Translations under genes and position numbers: made by a program
Shown here: positions 24,818 to 32,810 of the stretch, piece after piece
How positions within the stretch are numbered: the first letter of the stretch is position 1
Layout of the letters: the number at the start of each line of letters is the position of its first letter
Notes under the pieces: generated by a model
The model's database searches: none
The model's input: the letters and a program-made list of their open reading frames with translations, nothing else
Told to the model about the DNA's origin: nothing
DNA from: an uncultured Ilumatobacter sp.
GTDB lineage: Bacteria > Actinomycetota > Acidimicrobiia > Acidimicrobiales > Ilumatobacteraceae
Direction: 5' to 3'
DNA length: 60,349 bases
Assembly (NCBI GenBank): GCA_938091165.1
Contig: CALKNK010000030.1
Span: 1-60,349 of the forward strand

Positions 24818-25759
24818 TTAGGCGTCCTTGGCCGACTCCGCGAACCGAGGCCCCGCTACACCGACGTGACTGGCTACTGGCCGGCCAACAGCCCGGCAGG
24901 CCAGGACTGCGGCATCGATGAGACCCTGAACTGAGCAGCCGGTGTCAACGCCCATGGCTTCAAGCGCATGGGCAACATCTTCGATAGCAACATTCCCGCT
25001 TGCGCCTGGAGCAAATGGACAGCCGCCAAGACCGCCAACAGCAGCATCAATGCGGTCGGCTCCGGCAGCTAGCGCTGCCAAACCGTTGGCGACTGCAAGC
25101 CCTCGCGTATCGTGCAGGTGGGCTCCGATTGACACATCAACAGCTGAGACGACTTGCTCGACCAAGAGCGTCACCTCGGGCGGCACGGCCACGCCGATTG
25201 TGTCGGCAAGTCCGATTGAAGACGCCCCCGCATCAACCGCCCTGCGCGCAACGTCAACCACGCGTGCTAGATCGATCTGTCGCTCATACGGGCACCCGAA
25301 CGCCGTCGAGAGCGTCATCTCAATTACTGCCCCCTCATCGATCATTGGCGCAGCGAGAGCTTCGAACGCAGCAATAGAAATATCGGTGTCAGCACCTGCG
25401 TTGCGGCGGCTGTGGGTGTCGCTGACCGAAACGACGTATTGCAGATGCGTGAGGCCCGCTGCCATAGCGCGTTCTGCACCTCTACGGTTGAGCACGAGGC
25501 CCCAGCGCACAACTTCAGAGCCAGCTGTTTCGGCGCATAATTCTTCGGCGTCGGCCATGGCAGGTACACGGTCGGGGCGTACGAAGCTCGTGAGTTCAAG
25601 TTCGCGGACGCCGGCAGCGACCAGACTTTCGAAAAGTGCAAGTTTTGTTTCGGTCGGAACGGGAGTTTCGTCTTGGAGACCGTCACGCATCGACACGTCG
25701 CGCAGGATGATGCTGGAAGGTAAATCGTTCACTTCGACAGTCTTGCCGAATTTAATCAC
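24818..25759 (-). CDS. Hydroxymethylglutaryl-CoA lyase family protein
   Basis: DRE-TIM aldolase of 313 aa. Seen: LRDVSMRDGLQDE with the metal Asp and catalytic Arg, FVRPDRVPAMADAEE, AFGCPYERQ, the HLHDTRG metal His pair, and GGLGGCPFAPGASGN with the HMG-CoA-lyase catalytic Cys. It should cleave HMG-CoA to acetoacetate and acetyl-CoA in leucine degradation; close relatives cleave citramalyl-CoA, so the exact substrate is not certain. The start is GTG. The 382 bp upstream of it carry only a lipoprotein-like remnant on the plus strand and the divergent promoter region of the CoA-transferase. Confidence 0.92.
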   Translation of the reverse strand: MIKFGKTVEVNDLPSSIILRDVSMRDGLQDETPVPTETKLALFESLVAAGVRELELTSFVRPDRVPAMADAEELCAETAGSEVVRWGLVLNRRGAERAMAAGLTHLQYVVSVSDTHSRRNAGADTDISIAAFEALAAPMIDEGAVIEMTLSTAFGCPYERQIDLARVVDVARRAVDAGASSIGLADTIGVAVPPEVTLLVEQVVSAVDVSIGAHLHDTRGLAVANGLAALAAGADRIDAAVGGLGGCPFAPGASGNVAIEDVAHALEAMGVDTGCSVQGLIDAAVLACRAVGRPVASHVGVAGPRFAESAKDA

Positions 25760-25945
25760 CTTGACCGCCCCGTATGAGCGAGCCTCTATGACGAGCTCTC
25801 AACAACTGCCGTTTGGCCCTATCGGATCAAAGTGGGTCAAATACGATTGAGCTGTGCGGCACCGTTCCGACCACGCGGCGACGCAGATTGACTCCCGAAA
25901 CGTCATCACCTACTTCAGTCAACACCGACGAGGATTTCTATTGTT

Positions 25946-26104
25946 TTGTTCTCTGCGGCAGTGCTGGTTACAGCTTGCGGCTCTGACGCTGGGTATGACT
26001 TCGCCGAGGTCGAAGGAGACTCTTCCAGTATCTCAAGCACCGTTTATTCGTCACTAACTCGCAGTGACGTCAATTGCTCTGCGGCGGGCATCGGCGAGGG
26101 CTGA
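25946..26104 (+). pseudogene. Lipoprotein-like short reading frame or gene remnant
   Basis: In the 25760-26141 gap a plus-strand frame reads SAAVLVTACGSDAGYDFAEV, a typical lipobox (VTAC) followed by a hydrophilic Ser-rich stretch, and stops with TGA at 26102-26104. The only start codon in frame is a TTG at 25946, leaving no positively charged n-region, and the frame is closed by a TGA about 40 nt further upstream. It is therefore either a frameshifted remnant of a small lipoprotein gene or a gene with a rare start. The rest of the gap shows no gene. Confidence 0.35.
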
Positions 26105-26141
26105 TCAGAGGCCCGGGACCTGAACGCGTAACAATGGAGCC

Positions 26142-27284
26142 GTGAGCACTGGCACCTATGGCCCCTTGAGTGACGTCCGCGTCCTTGAACTCGGCAATTT
26201 CATTGCAGGACCATTCGCTGGCCAGTTGCTCGGCGACTACGGCGCCGAGGTGATCAAAATCGAGTCGCCTGACGGCGGGGACCCAATGCGCCGTTGGGGC
26301 GTCACTGTCGACAGCAGGAGCCTCTGGTGGCCCACCATTGCACGCAACAAGCAGTCCGTCGTTGCTGATCTTCGGGATGCCGAAGACCTCGCCATGGTTC
26401 GACAACTGTGCGCAGAATGCGATGTTGTGCTTGAGAACTTTCGGCCAGGGACGCTTGCCGAATTCGGTCTTGATTACTCGGCCATCGCAGCAACGAATCC
26501 GGGAGTGATCATCACTCACGTTTCAGGCTTTGGCCAAACTGGACCGCGTTCGCCAGAGGCTGGTTTCGGATCGATCGGCGAGGCCATCGGCGGTATCCGC
26601 CATACAACCGGTGATGCCGACCGGGCTCCAGCCCGCTGCGGAATCAGTCTCGGTGACTCTCTGGCAGCGCTGTTCGCCGTTATAGGCACATTGGCTGCGT
26701 TGCATGAGCGAGGAGCCAGCGGAAAAGGCCAGGAAGTCGACGTTGCGATCTACGAGGCAGTCGCTGCACTTATGGAGTCATCGATGGCCGATTACGACGT
26801 GGCTGGCGTGCTCCGGTCCAGATCGGGCGGGACGTTGCGGGGTGTGGCTCCAGCAAATGCGTACCCCACTCGGGACGACTCAGAGGTACTGATCGCCGCA
26901 AACGCGGATCCTGTGTTCGCCCGGCTATGCGCTGCGATGGGCCAACTCGAAATGGTCAGTGACCCAATGTGGTCAACTCATGGCGCCCGCGGCAAACGTG
27001 AGCATCAGCTTGACGGAATCATCGCTGACTGGACCAGAACGATCGACAGTGACGATCTGCTCAGCTTGTTGCATGAGCACAGCGTCCCAGCTGGTCGCGT
27101 CTACACCGCCGCCGACATGCTGACCGATGATCACTATCTCGCTCGTGAGATGGTGCAAAGGTTTACCTCGCGTGCAGGTATCGAAACCGCAATGTTGGGT
27201 GTTGTCCCAAAGTTCAGCCGAACCCCGGGATCAATCCGCGATGTGGGCCCGATTCTCGGCGAACACACAGACCGTTATCGTTGA
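26142..27284 (+). CDS. CaiB/BaiF family (class III) CoA-transferase
   Basis: CoA-transferase of 380 aa that moves CoA between carboxylic acids through an aspartyl-CoA intermediate. Typical parts: VRVLELGNFIAGPFAGQLLGDYGAEVIKIE at the N-terminus, NKQSVVADLRD, ENFRPGTLAEFGLDY, VSGFGQTGP, the catalytic Asp in ISLGDSLAALF, and VPAGRVYTAADMLTD. Substrates cannot be deduced; succinyl-CoA:L-malate, mesaconate, formate, carnitine or bile acid relatives all share these motifs. The start is a GTG. It is divergent from the HMG-CoA lyase gene and converges with nrdB. Confidence 0.93.
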   Translation: MSTGTYGPLSDVRVLELGNFIAGPFAGQLLGDYGAEVIKIESPDGGDPMRRWGVTVDSRSLWWPTIARNKQSVVADLRDAEDLAMVRQLCAECDVVLENFRPGTLAEFGLDYSAIAATNPGVIITHVSGFGQTGPRSPEAGFGSIGEAIGGIRHTTGDADRAPARCGISLGDSLAALFAVIGTLAALHERGASGKGQEVDVAIYEAVAALMESSMADYDVAGVLRSRSGGTLRGVAPANAYPTRDDSEVLIAANADPVFARLCAAMGQLEMVSDPMWSTHGARGKREHQLDGIIADWTRTIDSDDLLSLLHEHSVPAGRVYTAADMLTDDHYLAREMVQRFTSRAGIETAMLGVVPKFSRTPGSIRDVGPILGEHTDRYR

Positions 27285-27324
27285 GCGGTAACGGTTGAGC
27301 CGTATGAGCTTGAGAGATTCCGGA

Positions 27325-28422
27325 CTAAAAGTCCTCGTCAAAGCTGACGTCGCCCTCAATGCCGGTCTGGTAGCTCGACACGGTGCGCTCGAAGAAGTTC
27401 GAGAGTCCCTGCACATCTTGAAGTTCCATGAAACTGAAAGGGTTTTTCGACCCGAACTCGGCGGCATATCCGAGGAGCGCGAGACGGGTGTCCGCCACGT
27501 ACTGAAGATACTCTCGGGTATCTCCAAGGCTCATGCCCGGAACCCCGTCAGCGAGGACATCGGCGGCAAACTGGTGCTCGCACTCGACGGCATCACGCAA
27601 CATTTCGCGGATATCAGCTTCGAGCTTGTCGTCGAACAGGTCCGGCTCTTCGTTGCGAACGGTGTTGACCACTTCGAGGGCGAAATTCATGTGGCATGAC
27701 TCGTCACGAAACACCCAGTTGGTACCGTCGGCAAGCCCGTTGAGCAGGCCCTTCGAACGCAGGAAATAGACGTAAGCAAAAGCTGCAAAGAAGAACAGGC
27801 CTTCAATGCAGGTAGCGAAGCAGATCAGGTTCATCAGGAACTGCTTGCGCTGTTCCTTGGTCTCGATCACCTGGACGTCTTGAATTTGGTCCATCCACTT
27901 GAAGCAGAAGTCAGCCTTAGCCTTAATTGAAGGAATGTTCTCGACCGCAGCGAAAGCAGCTTCGCGCTCTTTCATGTCGGGGATGTAATTATCGAGAAGC
28001 GTCAAATAGAACTGAACATGCAAGGCCTCTTCGTACAACTGACGCGAGAGGTACATCCGCGCCTCTGGGCTGTTGACGTGGCTGTACAGGTTGAGCACCA
28101 GATTGTTTGAGACAATGGAATCGCCGGTTGCGAAAAACGCTACGAGGCGGCTGACCATGTGCTTCTCGGCCGGCATCAACTTGCGATCGAGGTCGACGAG
28201 GTCGTCTGAAAAATCGATCTCGTCAACAGTCCAGGTGTTCTTGATGGCGTCCTTATACATATCGAAGAACACCGGGTAACGCATCGGGCGCAGCGTCAGG
28301 TCGAATCCTGGATCGAGAATGTGTTTCGATCGCTCATTTAGCGTGTGGGTGGGTCCCGGCGCCTCAGCTGACAGGCCGTGGTGCTCGGAAGGGTCGGAGG
28401 TGATCGGGTCGATGAGTGCCAT
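27325..28422 (-). CDS. nrdB: Ribonucleotide reductase class Ia beta subunit
   Basis: Radical-generating subunit that holds a diiron site and a tyrosyl radical. Counting from the 28431 start, the iron ligands and radical site appear as Asp104 (ATGDSIV), Glu135 and His138 (YEEALHVQFY), with Tyr142 four residues after the His exactly as in E. coli Tyr122. The second half-site has Glu in TCIEGLFF and RDESCHMNFA. The C-terminal tail, SFDEDF, resembles the peptide that docks NrdB into NrdA. The ATG at 28422 shares a base with the nrdA stop (TGATG); an in-frame ATG at 28431 is also possible. Co-transcribed with nrdA. Confidence 0.96.
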   Translation of the reverse strand: MALIDPITSDPSEHHGLSAEAPGPTHTLNERSKHILDPGFDLTLRPMRYPVFFDMYKDAIKNTWTVDEIDFSDDLVDLDRKLMPAEKHMVSRLVAFFATGDSIVSNNLVLNLYSHVNSPEARMYLSRQLYEEALHVQFYLTLLDNYIPDMKEREAAFAAVENIPSIKAKADFCFKWMDQIQDVQVIETKEQRKQFLMNLICFATCIEGLFFFAAFAYVYFLRSKGLLNGLADGTNWVFRDESCHMNFALEVVNTVRNEEPDLFDDKLEADIREMLRDAVECEHQFAADVLADGVPGMSLGDTREYLQYVADTRLALLGYAAEFGSKNPFSFMELQDVQGLSNFFERTVSSYQTGIEGDVSFDEDF

Positions 28423-31013
28423 CAGGTGCATGCCTCACATGATTCTGGGTTCTCGAGGCTACATGCGAGTGCTTCCTCTTCAGTGAACGCCTTGGTGGGT
28501 TCCGGATCTTTTCCACCACTCGGACCGCTCGGCGGCGTTGTCGCGGCTCCAGCTGTGGTGGATTTGTTGATCTTTGTCGCTGGGCGACTGCGTAGATAGT
28601 AGGTGGTCTTTAGACCTGACTTCCATGCGTGAAGGTACATTGACGAGAGCTTGCCGATGGTTGGTGTCTCCATGAAGAGGTTCAGTGATTGGCTCTGGTC
28701 GATGAAAGCTCCCCTTTCGGCACCCATGTCGATCAGCTGGCGTTGCGGAATCTCCCAGGCCGTTCGGTAGACCTCTCGTAGTTCAACGGGGATGCGATCG
28801 ACTTCTTGGACCGAGCCTTCGGCTTGCTTAATAGCGTTGATCATCTGCTCGTCCCAAAGACCGCGTTGCTGCAGCTCGGTGACGAGGTAACGATTGATTT
28901 GCATGAACTCACCCGACAGGGTTTCGCGCTTGAACAGGTTCGAGACCTGCGGCTCAATGCACTCGTAACAACCCGCAATTGATGCGATCGTGGCGGTGGG
29001 CGCAATAGCGATAAGTAAGCTGTTGCGCAGCCCGTGTTCTTTGACCCGACCACGCAGGGTGTCCCAGTCAAGCTCGGCCGGCGGGACGACTTTTACGCCG
29101 CTCTTGCGGCCGCCTTCGTCCCATAGGTCAAACTGCAATTCGCCTTGTGCGGCACGGGTGCCAGCAAACGATTGATGAGGGCCGCTCTCGGCGGCCAGTT
29201 CGGTCGAGGACCAAAGTGCATGGAAGTAAATATGTGCGCTAATCCGCTTGCTGAGTTCTCTTGCAGCGGGGGAATCGAACGGGAGGCCCTTCTTAAAAAA
29301 GACATCTTGTAGACCCATCATGCCGAGGCCAACGGGACGCCACTTGTTATTCGAGTATCCAGCCTCAGGCGTCGGGTAGTAGTTGATGTCGATAACTCGG
29401 TCAAGGAATGGCACGACCTGGCGGACGACACGGCCGAGGCGGTCGAAATCAAACTCGCCGTCGGCAGAGACGTAGCTACCAAGGTTAAGCGAGCCGAGAT
29501 TGCAGACGGCGGTGTTTGCTTGGTCGGTGACTTCAAGGATCTCGGTGCACAGGTTGGAGAGATGCACCACTCGCGGCGTGCCATCGTCGTTGAGCGCACC
29601 AGTTTGGTTGCACTTTTCGTTCGATGCGTCCTTGAAGGTCATCCAGCCGTTGCCGGTCTGGGCGAGGGTGCGCATCATTTTCGAGTACAGCGTGCGCGCC
29701 GAAACCTGTCTCTCGTAGAGACCGGCCTCTTCGGCTGCGGTGTAAGCCCGCACGAAGTCTTCCCCGAATTTGTCGGTGAGGTCGGGGACCTTCTTCGGAT
29801 CGAAGAGGCTCCACTGCCAGTCTTTCTCCACGCGTTCCATAAAGAGGTCTGGGACCCAGTTGGCGATGTTGAGATTGTGCGTACGACGAGCGTGGTCGCC
29901 GGTGTTGTCGCGCAGTTCAAGAAAGTCTTCGACATCGGCGTGCCATGACTCAAGGTAAACACATGCGGCTCCCTTGCGGCGGCCGCCTTGATTAACCGCA
30001 GCGACCGAGGAGTCCAAAGTCCGAAGCCATGGAACAATGCCGTTAGACAAGCCGTTGGTTCCCTGAATCAGGCTGTTCTTTGAGCGCACTCTGTGCCATG
30101 CGACTCCGATGCCACCAGCGAACTTCGAGAGCTTGGCAATATCGGTGTATCGCTTATAAATGCCTTCAAGGCTGTCTTCAGGTGAGTCGAGCAGATAGCA
30201 ACTCGACATCTGACTATGAGTGGTTCCCGAGTTGAAAAGCGTTGGGCTTGACGGCAGGTAGCCGAGCGACGACATCAGGTCGTAGAACTTGACCGCAGCG
30301 TCGACGCCTCCGGGCATCTCCCCAGTTTCGGCGTCGCCAGCAACGAGGCCACAGGCGACGCGGAGCATAAAATACTGCGGAGTCTCAATTACGTCACGAC
30401 GTTCAGGGTGACGCAGCAGATACCGATCGTAAACAGTTCGCAAACCGAAGAACTCAAACAAACGGTCACGATCGGAATTAATCGCCGCGTTCAACTCTGG
30501 AGCGTTTGCCTCGACGAACGCAAGCACTTCGTCGGAAACGATGCCTTGCTCATGGGCAATCTTGATCGATTCGGAGAACCACGGGATGTTTTGGTTACGA
30601 ACTTCTTTGTCGATGACTGTGGCCAACAAGCGCGCTGCAAGCTTGGAATAGTTGGGCTCTTCGACAATAAGACCTGCTGCCGTCCGGATCGATAGGTTGT
30701 CAAGCTCTCCGGTACTGGATCCGTCAGCGAGTGCCGAGATAGTGCGGGTTGCAACCCGCATAGGGTCGACACCGAGCAACCCTTCCGAAGCTCGAGCGAT
30801 TGCGTTGACGATTTTGTTCAGATCGACCGGTTCTAAGTGACCGTTGCGTTTCATTACCCGCATGCCGCCGCCAGTAGCCACAGGCGTCTCAGATGGCGCA
30901 GATTTCGCTGCGTCAGTCAACGTGGGCACCTGTTGGACGCCTTTTTCATCGTCGGCTGACTCATTCTTTGCTTTCCCAACATTGTCTTCAATCAGCGTCA
31001 CCGGCAGCTCCAT
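28422..31013 (-). CDS. nrdA: Ribonucleotide reductase class Ia alpha subunit
   Basis: Catalytic subunit, 863 aa, reducing ribonucleoside diphosphates. A disordered 50-residue N-terminus precedes an ATP-cone (RVMKRNGHLEPVDLNKIVNAI), so dATP feedback is expected. Active-site residues: the Cys of QMSSCYLLDSPED, NLCTEILE with the thiyl Cys and Glu, and the partner Cys of TAVCNLGSLNLG. The last residues carry CSLENPESCEAC, a C-terminal Cys pair for re-reduction by thioredoxin or glutaredoxin. Expression is likely controlled by NrdR through two boxes 71-128 bp upstream of the start. nrdB follows directly. Confidence 0.97.
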   Translation of the reverse strand: MELPVTLIEDNVGKAKNESADDEKGVQQVPTLTDAAKSAPSETPVATGGGMRVMKRNGHLEPVDLNKIVNAIARASEGLLGVDPMRVATRTISALADGSSTGELDNLSIRTAAGLIVEEPNYSKLAARLLATVIDKEVRNQNIPWFSESIKIAHEQGIVSDEVLAFVEANAPELNAAINSDRDRLFEFFGLRTVYDRYLLRHPERRDVIETPQYFMLRVACGLVAGDAETGEMPGGVDAAVKFYDLMSSLGYLPSSPTLFNSGTTHSQMSSCYLLDSPEDSLEGIYKRYTDIAKLSKFAGGIGVAWHRVRSKNSLIQGTNGLSNGIVPWLRTLDSSVAAVNQGGRRKGAACVYLESWHADVEDFLELRDNTGDHARRTHNLNIANWVPDLFMERVEKDWQWSLFDPKKVPDLTDKFGEDFVRAYTAAEEAGLYERQVSARTLYSKMMRTLAQTGNGWMTFKDASNEKCNQTGALNDDGTPRVVHLSNLCTEILEVTDQANTAVCNLGSLNLGSYVSADGEFDFDRLGRVVRQVVPFLDRVIDINYYPTPEAGYSNNKWRPVGLGMMGLQDVFFKKGLPFDSPAARELSKRISAHIYFHALWSSTELAAESGPHQSFAGTRAAQGELQFDLWDEGGRKSGVKVVPPAELDWDTLRGRVKEHGLRNSLLIAIAPTATIASIAGCYECIEPQVSNLFKRETLSGEFMQINRYLVTELQQRGLWDEQMINAIKQAEGSVQEVDRIPVELREVYRTAWEIPQRQLIDMGAERGAFIDQSQSLNLFMETPTIGKLSSMYLHAWKSGLKTTYYLRSRPATKINKSTTAGAATTPPSGPSGGKDPEPTKAFTEEEALACSLENPESCEACT

Positions 31014-31083
31014 CTCGGTTCTTCATGTCATTTATTTTTGCGTTTTGCTTATTTTCTTAAGGCTTCTGGACTACTGATCACTA

Positions 31084-31099
31084 CCACCAGATGTCGTGG
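31084..31099 (-). promoter_or_regulatory. NrdR box, promoter-proximal
   Basis: The 16-mer ccaccagatgtcgtgg is an imperfect palindrome resembling the NrdR box (acaCwAtATaTwGtgt). It lies 71 bp upstream of the nrdA ATG and 42 bp (start to start) from a better-matching second box, the four-helical-turn spacing typical for NrdR pairs. Confidence 0.75.
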
Positions 31100-31125
31100 C
31101 CCCATGTTTGAATTTCCCCTGCCTG

Positions 31126-31141
31126 ACACCATATGTCGTGT
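31126..31141 (-). promoter_or_regulatory. NrdR box, distal
   Basis: The 16-mer acaccatatgtcgtgt matches the NrdR consensus closely: ACAC and GTGT arms with an AT-rich centre (CATATGTC). With the proximal box it forms the tandem operator by which the ATP/dATP-sensing repressor NrdR controls RNR operons. The nrdR gene itself is not in the window. Confidence 0.82.
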
Positions 31142-31237
31142 CATCACACGTTGGCGGGTTGGTAAATACAACAGTGAAATTACGGGGGTGTCAACGGTAG
31201 CGAGGAGGAATCCACAATTTTTCGGCACCTAATCGCA

Positions 31238-31257
31238 AAGCCCCTGCTCAGGGGCTT
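31238..31257 (-). terminator. Possible terminator of the gene at 31287-31556
   Basis: A perfect 9-bp stem (aagcccctg / caggggctt) closes a two-base loop 30 bp downstream of the stop of the minus-strand gene. The following T-run in the minus direction is short, so intrinsic termination may be partial. It separates that gene from the nrd promoter region. Confidence 0.5.
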
Positions 31258-31286
31258 GCGGCTTTGAAGAAATTCTGATCGCTCAG

Positions 31287-31556
31287 TCACGACTGCGACT
31301 CCAGTCGTGACCAAGCGCGCGATTCCGACCGCGCAGAGGCGCTAATTACGACACCGTCACGCTCGGCTTCGGCAGTCCAGAATGGTTCGACGTCGATCAG
31401 CTGCCCGTCGCCGAGCCGAACGTGGTTTTCACGAAACTCGAGCGTGGTTCTCCACCCCACCCGCTCCAAAGCTTGCCGGTCCAACTGTCGCAGCGTTGAA
31501 CGATGCCAACGCCTCCGCGGTGCCGACGTTGTCCTAGAGATCAAGGGGCGGGCCAT
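31287..31556 (-). CDS. Small conserved-looking hypothetical protein, 89 aa
   Basis: A small basic then acidic protein with HRSTLRQLDRQALERVGWRTTLEFRENHV and a following GDGQLIDVEPFWTAEAERDG. This composition looks like a real soluble protein, with good codon use, but no family is recognised. The ATG at 31556 gives MARPLISRTT; the frame is open up to 31706, where the translation looks random and covers a hairpin at 31581-31600. It stands alone upstream of the nrd operon with its own possible terminator. Confidence 0.5.
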   Translation of the reverse strand: MARPLISRTTSAPRRRWHRSTLRQLDRQALERVGWRTTLEFRENHVRLGDGQLIDVEPFWTAEAERDGVVISASARSESRAWSRLESQS

Positions 31557-31760
31557 TCCTCCACTCTGCGCCCTAGTGGCTGTGGGTAACAAGACCCACA
31601 ACCATGTGTTTTTCGTGTGACTTACTGCCCAAATCCTGTGAGGGAGGCTGTGCACGGCATCAGGTCGGCTGTGGAAATTCCGGCCACCAACCCGCACCCC
31701 AATCAAAGGTCAGAAACAAATTCCCGGCGAACGTCAAAGGCCAAGACGACAGCAGAGTCG

Positions 31761-31985
31761 ATGACGTCGATCGAATCGAGTTCCCTCAAAACGTGGATCG
31801 ATCAGAATGTCAGCGATTGCGATATCCGCCAGCCCTTCAACTTCGTCACGGCCACAGTCAAAGAATGCGATGAGTTGGTCTACCTCGCCATCTCCCTCGG
31901 ATTGGAGAAATCGGTCTCCCTCGGATTGGAGAAATCGGTATCGGTGTTGTCTGAGCACGTCGAGTCATTCTTATTGCACGCCTGA
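31761..31985 (+). CDS. Possible small protein with duplicated segment (weak)
   Basis: A 74-residue frame beginning MTSIESSSLKTWIDQ and containing FVTATVKECDELVYLAI. It includes the octapeptide SLGLEKSV twice because of the in-frame 24-bp duplication. No known family and no clear ribosome binding site; another frame on the minus strand of the same stretch is equally long. Listed only because nothing else explains the region. Confidence 0.22.
   Translation: MTSIESSSLKTWIDQNVSDCDIRQPFNFVTATVKECDELVYLAISLGLEKSVSLGLEKSVSVLSEHVESFLLHA
31891..31938. repeat. Perfect 24-bp tandem duplication
   Basis: The unit beginning tctccctcggattggag and ending aaatcgg occurs twice without mismatch (31891-31914 and 31915-31938). 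Each unit contains a small inverted repeat (TCTCC, GGAGA). The length is a multiple of three, so any frame through it stays open. Confidence 0.9.
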
Positions 31986-32162
31986 TGAACTGCTCGTGCA
32001 TACCGGTGCGATCAATGCGCCCGCTGCAACGATCGCGACGATTTGCTTGCGAGCGATGTGACGCCGAGCCGTAACCATGCTTCGAAGGTACCGCTGCCAT
32101 TTACAAGGATCGGCTTCAGTGAGGGGCCAATCCGGCTGTTTTACCGTTTCGCTGCAAGTGCT

Positions 32163-32744
32163 TCAGCCGATCCACTTGCGAGTGAACAGAGGCGCCGGGC
32201 CCGAAGCAATGGCCACAGCTTCGATCGGGTTGGTGGCCCGCTGCGCTAGGCCACCATGCTCGGGTTTCATGAATCCAGCAGACACAGCGCCATCGATAAA
32301 GTCGAACAGCGAAGCGAAGAAACTCTGCCCATTTACCTCCACGTCAAGAAAAACAATCGGTGCCGCAACAATCCCAAGCTGATTCCACGTCAGCACCTCG
32401 AATGCCTCTTCATACGTGCCGAAACCACCCGGCAAGACGACAACGCCATCAGAGAGCTGCGCCATCTGCGCTTTGCGGGCGTGCATGTCGGGCAGAACCT
32501 CGAGGTTTGTGAGATTGATGTGGCCAACCTCGAGAGCAAGAAGTTGCTCGGTAATCACTCCGGTGACCTCTGCGCCTCCTTCCAGAACCGAATTAGCCAC
32601 GACGCCCATTAATCCGACGTCACCTCCGCCGTATACGAGGTCATGGTTGGATGCAGCGATAGCTGCACCTAGCTCAACAGCGGCAGCTCGGTAACGCGGA
32701 TCGTTACCGCTACTCGAACCACAAAAGACACAAATGTTTGACAC
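32163..32744 (-). CDS. LOG family protein (TIGR00730 type)
   Basis: Lysine-decarboxylase-like fold protein of 193 aa: CVFCGSSSGNDPRY at the start, VYGGGDVGLMG, the MHARKAQM Arg-Lys, and the family signature PGGFGTYEE. Characterised LOG proteins hydrolyse cytokinin riboside monophosphates or other nucleoside monophosphates to ribose 5-phosphate and base; the bacterial role is usually nucleotide turnover. It starts with GTG and lies divergent from the acyl-CoA dehydrogenase gene with 66 bp between them. Confidence 0.93.
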   Translation of the reverse strand: MSNICVFCGSSSGNDPRYRAAAVELGAAIAASNHDLVYGGGDVGLMGVVANSVLEGGAEVTGVITEQLLALEVGHINLTNLEVLPDMHARKAQMAQLSDGVVVLPGGFGTYEEAFEVLTWNQLGIVAAPIVFLDVEVNGQSFFASLFDFIDGAVSAGFMKPEHGGLAQRATNPIEAVAIASGPAPLFTRKWIG

Positions 32745-32810
32745 GAGTCACATCGTGGCAGCATCGCACAGATTCACTTCACTTGGTAACCCATAGGTAC
32801 TGTTTCCATT

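Larger units (their letters stand above)
31557..32162. other. 606 bp without a confident gene
   Basis: Holds a hairpin with a 7-bp perfect stem (tgtgggt 31581-31587, acccaca 31594-31600) followed by a short T-run on the plus strand, a weak plus-strand frame at 31761-31985, and a perfect 24-bp tandem duplication at 31891-31938. No ribosome binding site or recognised domain was found in the short frames on either strand. The region may have been reshaped by recent repeat expansion. Confidence 0.5.
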
